64,000 bases of DNA from Arsenophonus sp964026495 (GTDB lineage: Bacteria > Pseudomonadota > Gammaproteobacteria > Enterobacterales > Enterobacteriaceae): positions 434,001 through 498,000 of the forward strand of contig NZ_OZ032148.1 of assembly GCF_964026495.1 (NCBI RefSeq), in the 5' to 3' direction. The first letter of the stretch is position 1; every line of letters begins with the position of its first letter. Made by a program: the position numbers and the translations under genes. Of this stretch, positions 9,170 through 18,424 are shown in pieces. Below the pieces are notes generated by a model. The model searched no databases. It saw nothing but the letters and a program-made list of their open reading frames with translations, and was not told the origin of the DNA.

Positions 9170-9923
9170 AACATATTTTTCAGCAAAAATATTTTATAAT
9201 GTTTTGGAAGATAATTGAAGTTAACAAGAGTACTATAAAAATTTTTTATATTCATTAAAAAAATTAATAGTTATCAAAAAAATAGTTTTTCTTTTGAAGA
9301 ATTATAATAAATAAACTTAATAAAAAGTATATGGAAAAGATTGCATTATATAAATATATAAAATGGTATTCGTCTGAATACAAATAATACAAAATATTTT
9401 TTAATAAAAATTATTTTGTATTATTTGTTAATTTTTATATATTTTTTATTATGTTTTTATAGAATTATTTAAAAATTATTCATGATAAAGCATATAAATA
9501 ATATTAATATAAGAATAAATAATATTAATATAAGAATATTAATAATTAATTAAGAATTATTCTAATTTGGAAACTTTATTTTTGATTTATTTTATAAAAT
9601 CATTTTCTTTTTTATGAGAAAAAGATAGATTAATAAAAAAAATAATTTTTATTTGGTCAAATTATAATTATAAAGTATATAAAGATGTTGGTATTGTAAA
9701 AATAAATATTTATTTGTTCTTATAAATATAAATTCAATAATATGTATTTTTGATATTTTGCTTTTTATCTTTAACTTCATAAAAGTTTTTGATTTGGAAT
9801 GAATCTTTAGTTTATAAAAACTAAAATATATTATCCATTATAAAATATTTATTTTGTGATAAATCTCTAAAAAATATTATTATTGATGATATATTACATG
9901 TCTATATCATACATTAATATAAA
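9170..9923. other. AT-rich spacer upstream of the trehalose operon
   Basis: About 750 bases with no supportable gene. It contains the perfect 21-bp tandem repeat at 9494-9535. The promoter of treB is presumably here, but no operator-like dyad was convincing, and no treR gene is adjacent. Confidence 0.45.
9494..9535. repeat. 21-bp perfect tandem duplication
   Basis: Two identical 21-base copies (9494-9514 and 9515-9535) of an A/T/G-only unit, a typical replication-slippage product in non-coding DNA. Confidence 0.85.
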
Positions 9924-9932
9924 TTGAAAACT

Positions 9933-11357
9933 ATGTCTAAAAATATCACAATAAATTACGACAATATTAAAAAAATTATTAATATTATTGGCGGTAAAAA
10001 TAATATAAATAATTTTACACACTGTTTAACCAGATTGCGTTTTATTTTGCATGATCCTAAAAAAGTAAATATAAAAGATTTAAAAAAATTGCCTGAAGTT
10101 AAAGGTTGTTTTAATCAGGCAGGACAATTACAAATTGTAATTGGTACTAATGTCAGTAAATATTATAAAATACTTCAAGAACAACTAATTTTTCAAGAAA
10201 GCAAGAAAGATAAAACAACATCTTTTAAAAAAAAGATGAAAATTCATACGACACTCATTGCAAATTTAGCAGAGATTTTTTTTCCATTATTACCTGCATT
10301 AGTCTGTGGGGGGTTATTATTAGGTATTAGAAATATTTTAGGTGAAATGCCAATAATAAATAATCAAGCATTATTAGAGTTTTATCCTATTTTAAAACCT
10401 ATTTATGATTTTTTATGGTTACCTTGTGAAGCTATTTTCCATTTTTTACCAGTTGCGATTTGTTGGTCTACAGTAAAAAAAATAGGTGGAACACCTGTTT
10501 TAGGTATTATTCTTGGAATCACATTAGTTTCACCTCAATTAATGAATGCTTATAATCTAGGTACTCAATTACCTGATGTATGGGATTTTAGTGTATTTAG
10601 CATTCAAAAAGTAGGGTATCAAGCCCAAGTTATTCCTGCAATTTTTGCTGGATTATTTTTAAGTTGGTTTGAAATTTTTATACGTCGTTATATTCCTGAT
10701 TTTTTACAATTTGTAATAGTTCCTATTATAACTTTAACTATTGCTCTTTTTGTTGCACATGGTATTTTAGGACCTATAGGTCGTTTCATAGGTAATGAAA
10801 TTTCAGAAGTTGTAAAATTTATAATGTTTGGTAATTTTGCACCAATCGGATCTGCTATTTTTGGTTTTGCTTATTCATTATTAGTTATGACTGGTGTTCA
10901 TCATATTACACTTGCGATTGATATGCAGATAATGCAAATACAAGGTGGAACGCCAATTTGGCCAATTATTGCTCTTTCAAATATTGCTCAAGCATCTGCT
11001 GTTGTAGGTATTATTATTATTAGTCGAAAAGAAAATGAACGTGAAATAACTATCCCAGCAGCAATTTCTGCTTATCTAGGTGTTACTGAACCTGCACTTT
11101 ATAGTGTAAATCTTTATTATCGATTTCCTTTATTATGTGCAATGATAGGTTCTGCTTTTTCTGCTTTTTTTTGTGGTATATTCGGTGTTCTTTCTAATGG
11201 AATTGGTGTAGGAGGATTGCCTGCTATTCTTTCTATTCAACCAGTTTATTGGTTAGTTTATTCATTTGCTATAATATTTGCGATTGTTGTTCCTATTATA
11301 TTAACGATAATAATTTATAGGTATCAACAACGTAAAGGTACACTTATTTCTAATTAA
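9933..11357 (+). CDS. treB: PTS trehalose transporter, EIIBC component
   Basis: Imports trehalose across the inner membrane and phosphorylates it to trehalose 6-phosphate. Order is EIIB (about 1-85) then EIIC (about 105-470). The EIIB phosphocysteine is in 'HCLTRLRF' (Cys31 from this start). The EIIC half shows 'FFPLLPALVCGGLLLG', 'KKIGGTPVLGI', 'MTGVHH' and the sugar-site 'LGVTEPALY'. Alignment with E. coli TreB (473 aa) is nearly gap-free, better than for sucrose or beta-glucoside relatives. The frame also opens at a TTG at 9924, but the ATG at 9933 gives the E. coli-like MSK start. It lacks an EIIA, so it would need EIIA-Glc encoded elsewhere. It is first gene of a three-gene operon. Confidence 0.95.
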   Translation: MSKNITINYDNIKKIINIIGGKNNINNFTHCLTRLRFILHDPKKVNIKDLKKLPEVKGCFNQAGQLQIVIGTNVSKYYKILQEQLIFQESKKDKTTSFKKKMKIHTTLIANLAEIFFPLLPALVCGGLLLGIRNILGEMPIINNQALLEFYPILKPIYDFLWLPCEAIFHFLPVAICWSTVKKIGGTPVLGIILGITLVSPQLMNAYNLGTQLPDVWDFSVFSIQKVGYQAQVIPAIFAGLFLSWFEIFIRRYIPDFLQFVIVPIITLTIALFVAHGILGPIGRFIGNEISEVVKFIMFGNFAPIGSAIFGFAYSLLVMTGVHHITLAIDMQIMQIQGGTPIWPIIALSNIAQASAVVGIIIISRKENEREITIPAAISAYLGVTEPALYSVNLYYRFPLLCAMIGSAFSAFFCGIFGVLSNGIGVGGLPAILSIQPVYWLVYSFAIIFAIVVPIILTIIIYRYQQRKGTLISN

Positions 11358-11399
11358 AGGATTATTTAATAAATATATTTTAAATAGTGAATTGTAAAG

Positions 11400-14129
11400 A
11401 TGAATTATTTGCATGTTACTTTTAAAGCAAAAGAGTTAATGGTTTATCAAACTAAAATAAATTATAAATTTTATCCTATAATTTATGAAAGAATTAATAA
11501 GTTAGATTTGTTTAAATTAATTCAACAGATTAAATTAGATTTTCCTAATATTCAAGGTGGAACATTAAAAGGAAAGTTATTATCATATTATTCAATTTTT
11601 TGCATAAAAATTGCTAATGAAGATATTATTGATATGGAAAAAAGTTTTTCAGAAATATTTAATGTGCCTTTTATAAGAAAAAATATTTTATTAGATGATG
11701 GTGAAGAAACTTTAAGAATGGCTTTGGCAGAAAAACAACGCAGAATAACTTGGAGTATTGATTATTGTGGATATCATTCAGGAAAAACAGAATATACCAC
11801 CGAATCTTTGTTGACAGTAGCTAATGGATATGTAGGTTTGCGTGGTACATTACCAGAGATGAGCATCAGTGATGATACTTATCCAGCTACTTATCTTGCA
11901 GGTTTGTATAATCAATCTATTTCTGAAATAAGTGGACATCAAGTGCATAATGAAGATTTTGTAAATGCTCCAAATGCACAATATATTTCATTGTCTATTG
12001 GTAATAGTAAATTTCTTAATCTTACTGATTTTAATATTCTTTCTCTTTATCGGCGATTAGATTTTATGACAGGGGTATTATTTAGTGAATTACAAATTGA
12101 AGATGAAAAAGGACGTCAAATAAAAATACAATCTAGAAAATTTACTAATATGGCACGGATGACACATTATAGTATTGAATACCAATTTTGTCCTTTAAAT
12201 TTTTCAGATAAAATAACAATCTGCACTAAAACAGATGGTGGAACTTTTAATTATGGTGTTGAACGTTATCGATATCTTAATTGTCATCATTATACAATAA
12301 AAAATTTAATTGCCAATAAACATAAAACTTATTTATTAGCACAAACTAATCAAACTGAAATAGGTATTGGGATTTCTACTGAAATTAATGGAGATTTTTT
12401 TGATTCTGATAATGTCAAAAACATAATCAATAAAAATAATATTGTTCAAAAAATAGTGTTTTTTGCACAAGAAAATAAATTCTATACTTTAGAAAAAAAT
12501 GTAGCTATTGCTATTTCTACTGTTTTTGATCAAGATTTAGAAAAAGTAACTTTATGGGAGCTTCCTAATTTTTCTATACAATTAGCAGAAAGTCAGATCG
12601 CTTGGAAAACACTTTGGGATGAAAGTGATATTGTTATTTCTGGGGATATGATGACACAAAAATTACTGCATTTACATACTTATCATTTGTTATCTTCATG
12701 TTCTCCTTTAAGTAATGGAAAATATAAATTAGATGTTTCTGTCACTGCTAGAGGTTTACATGGAGAAGCTTATCGTGGACATATTTTTTGGGATGAAATA
12801 TTTATTTTGCCATTTTATATTATGCATTTTCCTGAAACTGCTCGTCAATTACTTATGTATCGTTATAGAAGATTATCAGCAGCAAAACATGCAGCAAAAA
12901 TTGCAGGTTATCAAGGTGCTATGTTTCCTTGGCAATCAGGTCATGATGGTACTGAACAAACACAAACATTGCATATAAATCCATTAACAGGACAATGGGA
13001 TCCTGATCATAGTTATCTACAATGTCATATTTCATTGACTATTGCTTATAATATTTGGTTATATTGGTTAAATACTGCAGATAAATCGTTTATGATTCAA
13101 TTTGGTTTTGAATTATTAATTGAAATTGCCAAGTTTTGGATAAGCAAAGCAGTATGGAATCATAAGAGCAACCGATACCATATTGATGGTGTAATGGGAC
13201 CAGATGAATTTCATGAATATAGTGCAGGTAATAAAAAAGCAGGTTTAAAAGATAATGCTTATACTAATTTGATGGTTTCATGGTTATTCAATCAAATTGA
13301 AATGATAGTTTCATCTTTTTCTCAAAAAGAATTAAACCATATTGTTAATAAAGTTCATATAGATAAATATTTTTGGAAAAAAATAAAAGATATAAAAACA
13401 AAATTGGTTTTATCCATTAATGATGAAAATATTATAGGACAATTTGACGGTTATTTTTTGCTTGAAGAAATGGATTGGAAAAAATATAGGAATAAATATG
13501 GTAATATTTATCGCTTAGATAGAATATTGCGTGCTGAAGGAAAATTATCTGATAATTATAAAATTACTAAACAAGCAGATTTATTAATGATATTTAATAA
13601 TTTTAGTCAGGATGTTGTAAAAAAAATATTAAAAAGTATGAATTATTCTATGCCTGATAATTATGTAGAAAAAAATTTTAATTATTACTTTCCTCGTACA
13701 TCTCATGGATCAACTTTATCTCGTATTGTTCATGCTGCGTTAGCTGAAAATATCAAATTGCATGCTTTATCTTGGAAATTATACAAAGATTCTTTGTTTT
13801 CTGATTATCAAGATATTCAAGGGGGTACAACATCAGAAGGAATTCATACTGGTGTAATGGCAGCTACTCTTAATATGACAATTATGACATACGGTGGTGT
13901 AGATATTCGGCAATCATTATTAAAAATTAATCCTTCATTACCTCCACATTGGCAACACATACAATTTAAAGTATGGCATTTAGGAGTTAATTATAAATTT
14001 TTAATTACTCAAAACAAATTATCTGTAATTTCTAATAAAAATACTAAAATACAAGTAGGTTCACAAAAGTATAAAATTTTTATTAATAAAATGCTGCATA
14101 TTAATTATAAAAATGAGGTATTTTCATGA
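11400..14129 (+). CDS. GH65 disaccharide phosphorylase, probably trehalose 6-phosphate phosphorylase
   Basis: Glycoside hydrolase family 65 phosphorylase, cleaving an alpha-glucoside with inorganic phosphate to give beta-glucose 1-phosphate. The catalytic (alpha/alpha)6 core shows 'ESLLTVANGYVGLRG' (about 135-149), 'ARGLHGEAYRGHIFWDEIF', the general-acid motif 'GPDEFHE' (Glu603), and the phosphate-binding 'QGGTTSEGIHTG'. It lies 42 bases after treB and overlaps pgmB by 4 bases. In this context the likely substrate is trehalose 6-phosphate, as for TrePP of Lactococcus, giving glucose 6-phosphate plus beta-glucose 1-phosphate. Specificity is inferred from neighbours; maltose, kojibiose or unphosphorylated trehalose cannot be excluded. 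At 909 residues it is longer than the usual 750-790, because about 114 residues precede the normal core start. Confidence 0.85.
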   Translation: MNYLHVTFKAKELMVYQTKINYKFYPIIYERINKLDLFKLIQQIKLDFPNIQGGTLKGKLLSYYSIFCIKIANEDIIDMEKSFSEIFNVPFIRKNILLDDGEETLRMALAEKQRRITWSIDYCGYHSGKTEYTTESLLTVANGYVGLRGTLPEMSISDDTYPATYLAGLYNQSISEISGHQVHNEDFVNAPNAQYISLSIGNSKFLNLTDFNILSLYRRLDFMTGVLFSELQIEDEKGRQIKIQSRKFTNMARMTHYSIEYQFCPLNFSDKITICTKTDGGTFNYGVERYRYLNCHHYTIKNLIANKHKTYLLAQTNQTEIGIGISTEINGDFFDSDNVKNIINKNNIVQKIVFFAQENKFYTLEKNVAIAISTVFDQDLEKVTLWELPNFSIQLAESQIAWKTLWDESDIVISGDMMTQKLLHLHTYHLLSSCSPLSNGKYKLDVSVTARGLHGEAYRGHIFWDEIFILPFYIMHFPETARQLLMYRYRRLSAAKHAAKIAGYQGAMFPWQSGHDGTEQTQTLHINPLTGQWDPDHSYLQCHISLTIAYNIWLYWLNTADKSFMIQFGFELLIEIAKFWISKAVWNHKSNRYHIDGVMGPDEFHEYSAGNKKAGLKDNAYTNLMVSWLFNQIEMIVSSFSQKELNHIVNKVHIDKYFWKKIKDIKTKLVLSINDENIIGQFDGYFLLEEMDWKKYRNKYGNIYRLDRILRAEGKLSDNYKITKQADLLMIFNNFSQDVVKKILKSMNYSMPDNYVEKNFNYYFPRTSHGSTLSRIVHAALAENIKLHALSWKLYKDSLFSDYQDIQGGTTSEGIHTGVMAATLNMTIMTYGGVDIRQSLLKINPSLPPHWQHIQFKVWHLGVNYKFLITQNKLSVISNKNTKIQVGSQKYKIFINKMLHINYKNEVFS

Positions 14130-14776
14130 TAAAAGGTATGATCTTCGATCTTGATGGAGTTATTGTTGATACTGCTTTTTATCACTTTAAAGCTTGGCAA
14201 TATCTTGCGAAAGAAATTAATATTAGTTTTGATTCAATGTTTAATGAAACCTTAAAAGGGATTAGTAGAAGTCAATCACTAGAAAGAATTTTACTGCATG
14301 GTAATAAAGCGAACACTTTTTCTTATGAAGAAAAGCAGTTTTTGATGAATAAAAAAAATGATTTTTACATAAAATTATTATGGAAATTGACAAAAAAAAA
14401 TATTTTGCCAGGTGTATTATCTTTTATTAAAACAGCTAATAAACATAAAGTTCTTTGTGCTATAGCTTCTTCTTCTCAAAATGCTGGGATGATTTTAAAA
14501 AAACTAAATATCAAAAAATATTTTGATGTAATTGTAGATCCGCTTTCTTTATCAAAAGGAAAGCCTGATCCAGAAATTTTTTTATCAGCTGCTAATTTGA
14601 TTAATGTGTTGCCTGATGAAGCGGTAGGTTTTGAGGATTCACAAGCAGGAATTGAGGCTTTAAATAAAGCAAATATTTTTTCTGTAGGAATATCACCAAA
14701 AAAAAAATTAATTGGTGCTAGTTTACAAGTGAATTCTTTTAAAGAAATTAATTTTAAAAAACTTATAAGAATATAA
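14126..14776 (+). CDS. pgmB: beta-phosphoglucomutase
   Basis: HAD-superfamily mutase converting beta-glucose 1-phosphate to glucose 6-phosphate through a phospho-aspartate. 216 residues. Motif I 'FDLDGVIVD' carries the nucleophile Asp8 and acid/base Asp10. 'GISRSQSLERIL' matches the substrate-recognition cap, 'ASSSQNA' is motif II, the Lys of 'KGKPDPEIF' motif III, and 'GFEDSQAGIEA' motif IV. Its ATG overlaps the stop of the phosphorylase gene (ATGA), implying coupled translation. The pairing is diagnostic: alpha-glucose 1-phosphate would not need this enzyme. Name is by family and context. Confidence 0.92.
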   Translation: MIKGMIFDLDGVIVDTAFYHFKAWQYLAKEINISFDSMFNETLKGISRSQSLERILLHGNKANTFSYEEKQFLMNKKNDFYIKLLWKLTKKNILPGVLSFIKTANKHKVLCAIASSSQNAGMILKKLNIKKYFDVIVDPLSLSKGKPDPEIFLSAANLINVLPDEAVGFEDSQAGIEALNKANIFSVGISPKKKLIGASLQVNSFKEINFKKLIRI

Positions 14777-15074
14777 GGAAGATATTAATATATTTTTTTA
14801 AAACAAATAATTTTGATTTATAATCAATAAAACAATAAATAAGAAATTTAAAGATTTTATATCAGTATATTTAAATCATTACACGTTATAATGTTAATTA
14901 CATTAATATAATATAGTAACATAGATTAATTTATAACTTTTTTATAGATTTGATATATAAAAATTTTATATAAATAAGTTTTATATATAACAACATATTG
15001 TTTTGTATGTATCTTAATATATATATTTTTAATATTTTATAAAACTGATAATTATATAATATATGAAATTATAA

Positions 15075-16484
15075 TTATACACTATAGTATAATTCAAACT
15101 CCAATGGATGAGGTGCCATATTTATACGTTTGACATCATCTTTTAATAAATTAATATAAGCATTAATTGTTTCATCGGTAAAAACTCTATCACGTTTTAA
15201 AAATTGACGATCTATATCTAAAGCATTTAATGCTACTTCAAGTGAGGTAGCCACACTCGGAATTTTTTTGACTTTTTCTAATGGTAATTCATATAAGTTT
15301 TTTTCGATTGCTTGACCTGGAAGAATTTTATTGATTATTCCATCTAAACCTGCCATAAGTTGAGAAGAAAAAGCTAAATATGGATTAGCTGCTGGATCTG
15401 GAAAACGTACTTCAATACGTGATTCTAAAGGATTGTCAACCATTGGAATTCGAATAGAAGCTGATCGATTACGTATGGAATAATTTAAAATTATTGGTGC
15501 TTCAAAACCAGGTACTAAACGTTTATAAGAATTTGTTGTTGGATTAGTAAATGCATTTAAAGCATGTGCATGTTTAATAATCCCACCAATATAATATAGT
15601 GCTATTTCAGAAAGTCCTCCATATTGATTACCAGCAAACAAATTAGTAATATTTTTTTTTAATGAAATATGACAATGCATTCCAGATCCATTATCACCTA
15701 TTAAAGGTTTAGGCATAAATGTTGCTGTTTTACCAAAAGAATCTGCAATATTATGTACTACATATTTATATATTTGTATTTCGTCTGCTTTTTTTGTCAT
15801 ACTATTAAAACGAGTAGCGATTTCATTTTGACCTGCAGTGGCTACTTCATGATGATGTGCTTCAACTACTAATCCCATTTTTTCCATAGTACAAGACATG
15901 GCTGAACGCATATTTTGTGCAGAATCAATAGGAGGTACAGGAAAATAACCTCCTTTAATTTTTGGACGATGACCTTTATTGCCATTTTTATAAAATATAC
16001 CAGAATTCCAAGGTGCTTCTATATCGTCAATGCAATAATAAGCGCTAGAAATATTATTATGAAAACGAATATCATCAAATAAAAAAAATTCAGGTTCAGC
16101 TCCAAAGATTGCAAAATCTGCTATTCCACTATTACGTAAAAATTTTTCTGCACGTTTAGAAATTGAACGAGGATCTCTTTCATAACCTTGATTTGTATTT
16201 GGTTCTAAAATATCGCAGCGAATAATTAGGGTAGGATCGCTAAAAAAGGGATCTAATATTGCTGTTTTTGGATCAGGCATAAGAATCATATCTGATTCAT
16301 GAATTTCTTTCCAACCTGCAATAGCTGATCCGTCAAATATTTTACCTTTTTCAAAAAAAAATTCATTAATTTGGTGACTAGGAATACTAATATGTTGTTC
16401 TTTCCCCCTTGTATCAGTAAAACGTAAATCAATATATTTCACATGATATTCTTGAATCATGGATAAAATATGTTTAATAAACAT
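15075..16484 (-). CDS. glnA: glutamine synthetase, type I
   Basis: Makes glutamine from glutamate, ammonia and ATP as a dodecamer; main ammonia-assimilating enzyme. At 469 residues it has exactly E. coli length. The signatures are intact: 'FDGSAIAGWKEIHESDM', the metal/substrate loop 'EPEFFLF', 'VEAHHHEVATAGQNE', 'KPLIGDNGSGMHCH', 'NPTTNSYKRLVPG', 'RNRSASIRIP' and 'RIEVRFPDPAANPYL'. The adenylylation tyrosine in 'NLYELP' is kept. A GGAGGG ribosome site precedes the ATG. The regulators glnL and glnG, which follow glnA in enterics, are absent: the next gene is pgmB, convergent. No NtrC site or sigma-54 promoter is evident upstream. Confidence 0.97.
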   Translation of the reverse strand: MFIKHILSMIQEYHVKYIDLRFTDTRGKEQHISIPSHQINEFFFEKGKIFDGSAIAGWKEIHESDMILMPDPKTAILDPFFSDPTLIIRCDILEPNTNQGYERDPRSISKRAEKFLRNSGIADFAIFGAEPEFFLFDDIRFHNNISSAYYCIDDIEAPWNSGIFYKNGNKGHRPKIKGGYFPVPPIDSAQNMRSAMSCTMEKMGLVVEAHHHEVATAGQNEIATRFNSMTKKADEIQIYKYVVHNIADSFGKTATFMPKPLIGDNGSGMHCHISLKKNITNLFAGNQYGGLSEIALYYIGGIIKHAHALNAFTNPTTNSYKRLVPGFEAPIILNYSIRNRSASIRIPMVDNPLESRIEVRFPDPAANPYLAFSSQLMAGLDGIINKILPGQAIEKNLYELPLEKVKKIPSVATSLEVALNALDIDRQFLKRDRVFTDETINAYINLLKDDVKRINMAPHPLEFELYYSV

Positions 16485-16490
16485 AAAATG

Positions 16491-16497
16491 CCCTCCA
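16491..16497 (-). promoter_or_regulatory. strong ribosome binding site of glnA
   Basis: On the minus strand GGAGGG stands 6-8 bases ahead of the glnA ATG. It is one of the strongest Shine-Dalgarno matches in a window where most genes have weak ones. Confidence 0.7.
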
Positions 16498-17020
16498 TGG
16501 GAATTTTATTTTTAATCAAGATAATATATACTATATATTTTTTTATTTGTAAAAAATAATACTATTTTTTGATAAAAATATTTTAAGAAAATTTAACAGT
16601 TGCATAAATATAAATGAAATAATACTTTTTTTATTTTAATAATATATATTTTTTTTTCAAAAAATATCATAAACTAATAATAAATTATTGTTATTTTGAT
16701 TAAATGTTGTTTTAGGTTATTTAATAAATAAGCATCTATGTATAAAAAAATATAATTTATGTAATAAAAATATATAAAATTTTTATCTTGAATAAAGATA
16801 TCTTATTGTAATTTTTTAAATAAAATAGTATATGCTTCATAAAAAAATATTTTCATAAAAGATTATTAAATAATATTTCTGTATCAGAAGATATGCTTTC
16901 ATAATTGCATTATGAATTTTTATTTTCTGTAAAATTATCACAAAAAATACGGCATTTTTTATGGTTTTTTTAATGTTTCATGTTTGATTAATTATATTTT
17001 TTATTGATAAAAAATATGAA
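16498..17020. other. AT-rich spacer between glnA and sthA
   Basis: About 520 bases downstream of sthA and upstream of glnA. It must contain the glnA promoter, but no convincing element or gene could be picked out. Confidence 0.4.
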
Positions 17021-18424
17021 TTAAAAAAGACGATTTAAGCCATTAAATGCAGCTACACGAAATGCTTCCGCCATTGTTGGATAATTAAAAGTAGTATTAA
17101 TAAAATATTCAATAGTATTACCTTTGTTTTTTTGTTCCATAATTGCTTGGCCAATATGAATAATTTCTGCTGCACGTTCACCAAAACAGTGAATACCTAA
17201 TATTTTTAATGTTTCACGATGAAATAATATTTTTAAACTTCCGACATTCATTCCAGCTATTTGAGCTCTGGCTAAATCTTTAAATTGAACTCGGCCAACT
17301 TCATAAGGGATTTTCATGCTAGTTAATTGTTGTTCGGTTTGTCCTATAGAACTGATTTCAGGAATAGTATATATCCCCGTAGGGATATTTTTAATTACAT
17401 GTATATTTCTACTATGATTACCAGTTATAATTTTACGTGCAACTAGACGACCTTGATTATAAGCAGCTGATGCTAAGCTGGGATATCCAATAACGTCACC
17501 AACAGCATAAATATTTTTATTATTTGTACAATAGGATAAATTTACTTTGATTAAGTTTCTTTTGTCAACAGTGATAGGGATATTTTCTAGTTTTAAATTA
17601 TCTGTATTTCCTGTACGCCCATTAGCATATAATAAACAGTCAGCTTTTACTTTTTTCCCTGATTTAAGATGGATAATGACACCATCTTCTTTTCCTTCTA
17701 TTTTTTCATATTCTTCATTGTGTCGAATAACGATACCATTATTCCAAAAATGGTATGATAAAGCATCTGACATTTCTTGATCTAAAAATGATAATAAATA
17801 ATTACGGGTATTAATCAAATCAACTTTAACACCTAATCCTCTAAAAATTGAAGCATATTCACAACCGATAACGCCGGCACCATAAATAACAACATGACGC
17901 GGTTCATTATTTAAATTTAAAATAGAATCGCTATTATAAATACGTGAATGTTCAAAATCAACATCAGGTGGGCAATAAGGTCGAGAACCAGTTGCAATAA
18001 TTATGATTTCGCCATATAAAATATCGTAAGAACCATCTTCATAAGAAATTTTCAACGTATGTTCATTAATGAAAGAAGCTTCACCAATAAATATATTGCA
18101 ACCATTTCTTTCATAAAATCCTTGTCTCATTTGTACTTGTTTATTAATTACAGTTTCTGCTTGTTTAAGAATTTCAAAAAAAGAAGATCTTAAAATGCTA
18201 GATTTATTACTATATAAAGAATTTTGATTAAATTCAATAATTCTACTGACTGCGTGTCTTAGTGCTTTTGAGGGTATAGTTCCCCAATGAGTACAGCCAC
18301 CACCGATTTTTTGATAACGCTCAATAACTGCAACTTTTTTTCCTTTTTTTACTAAACCCATTGCAGTCCCCTCTCCTCCAGGACCAGAACCTATAACAAT
18401 CATATCAAATTTTATGTGTGACAT
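17021..18424 (-). CDS. sthA: soluble pyridine nucleotide transhydrogenase
   Basis: Cytosolic flavoprotein that exchanges hydride between NADPH and NAD+, re-oxidising excess NADPH. 467 residues, one more than E. coli SthA/UdhA. An FAD-binding 'VIGSGPGGEG' opens the protein. The subfamily-specific 'GGGCTHWGTIPSKAL' follows, lacking the second redox cysteine of lipoamide dehydrogenases as in other SthA. Next are the NAD-binding 'IYGAGVIGCEYASIFRGL', 'YAVGDVIGYPSLASAA' and a nearly invariant C-terminal dimer domain ending in NGLNRLF. Looks fully functional. It sits alone; oxyR and fabR, its usual neighbours, are not present. Confidence 0.96.
   Translation of the reverse strand: MSHIKFDMIVIGSGPGGEGTAMGLVKKGKKVAVIERYQKIGGGCTHWGTIPSKALRHAVSRIIEFNQNSLYSNKSSILRSSFFEILKQAETVINKQVQMRQGFYERNGCNIFIGEASFINEHTLKISYEDGSYDILYGEIIIIATGSRPYCPPDVDFEHSRIYNSDSILNLNNEPRHVVIYGAGVIGCEYASIFRGLGVKVDLINTRNYLLSFLDQEMSDALSYHFWNNGIVIRHNEEYEKIEGKEDGVIIHLKSGKKVKADCLLYANGRTGNTDNLKLENIPITVDKRNLIKVNLSYCTNNKNIYAVGDVIGYPSLASAAYNQGRLVARKIITGNHSRNIHVIKNIPTGIYTIPEISSIGQTEQQLTSMKIPYEVGRVQFKDLARAQIAGMNVGSLKILFHRETLKILGIHCFGERAAEIIHIGQAIMEQKNKGNTIEYFINTTFNYPTMAEAFRVAAFNGLNRLF

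Noticed and set aside
12733..12978. 81-codon plus-strand frame
   Set aside because: Out-of-frame shadow inside the GH65 phosphorylase gene.
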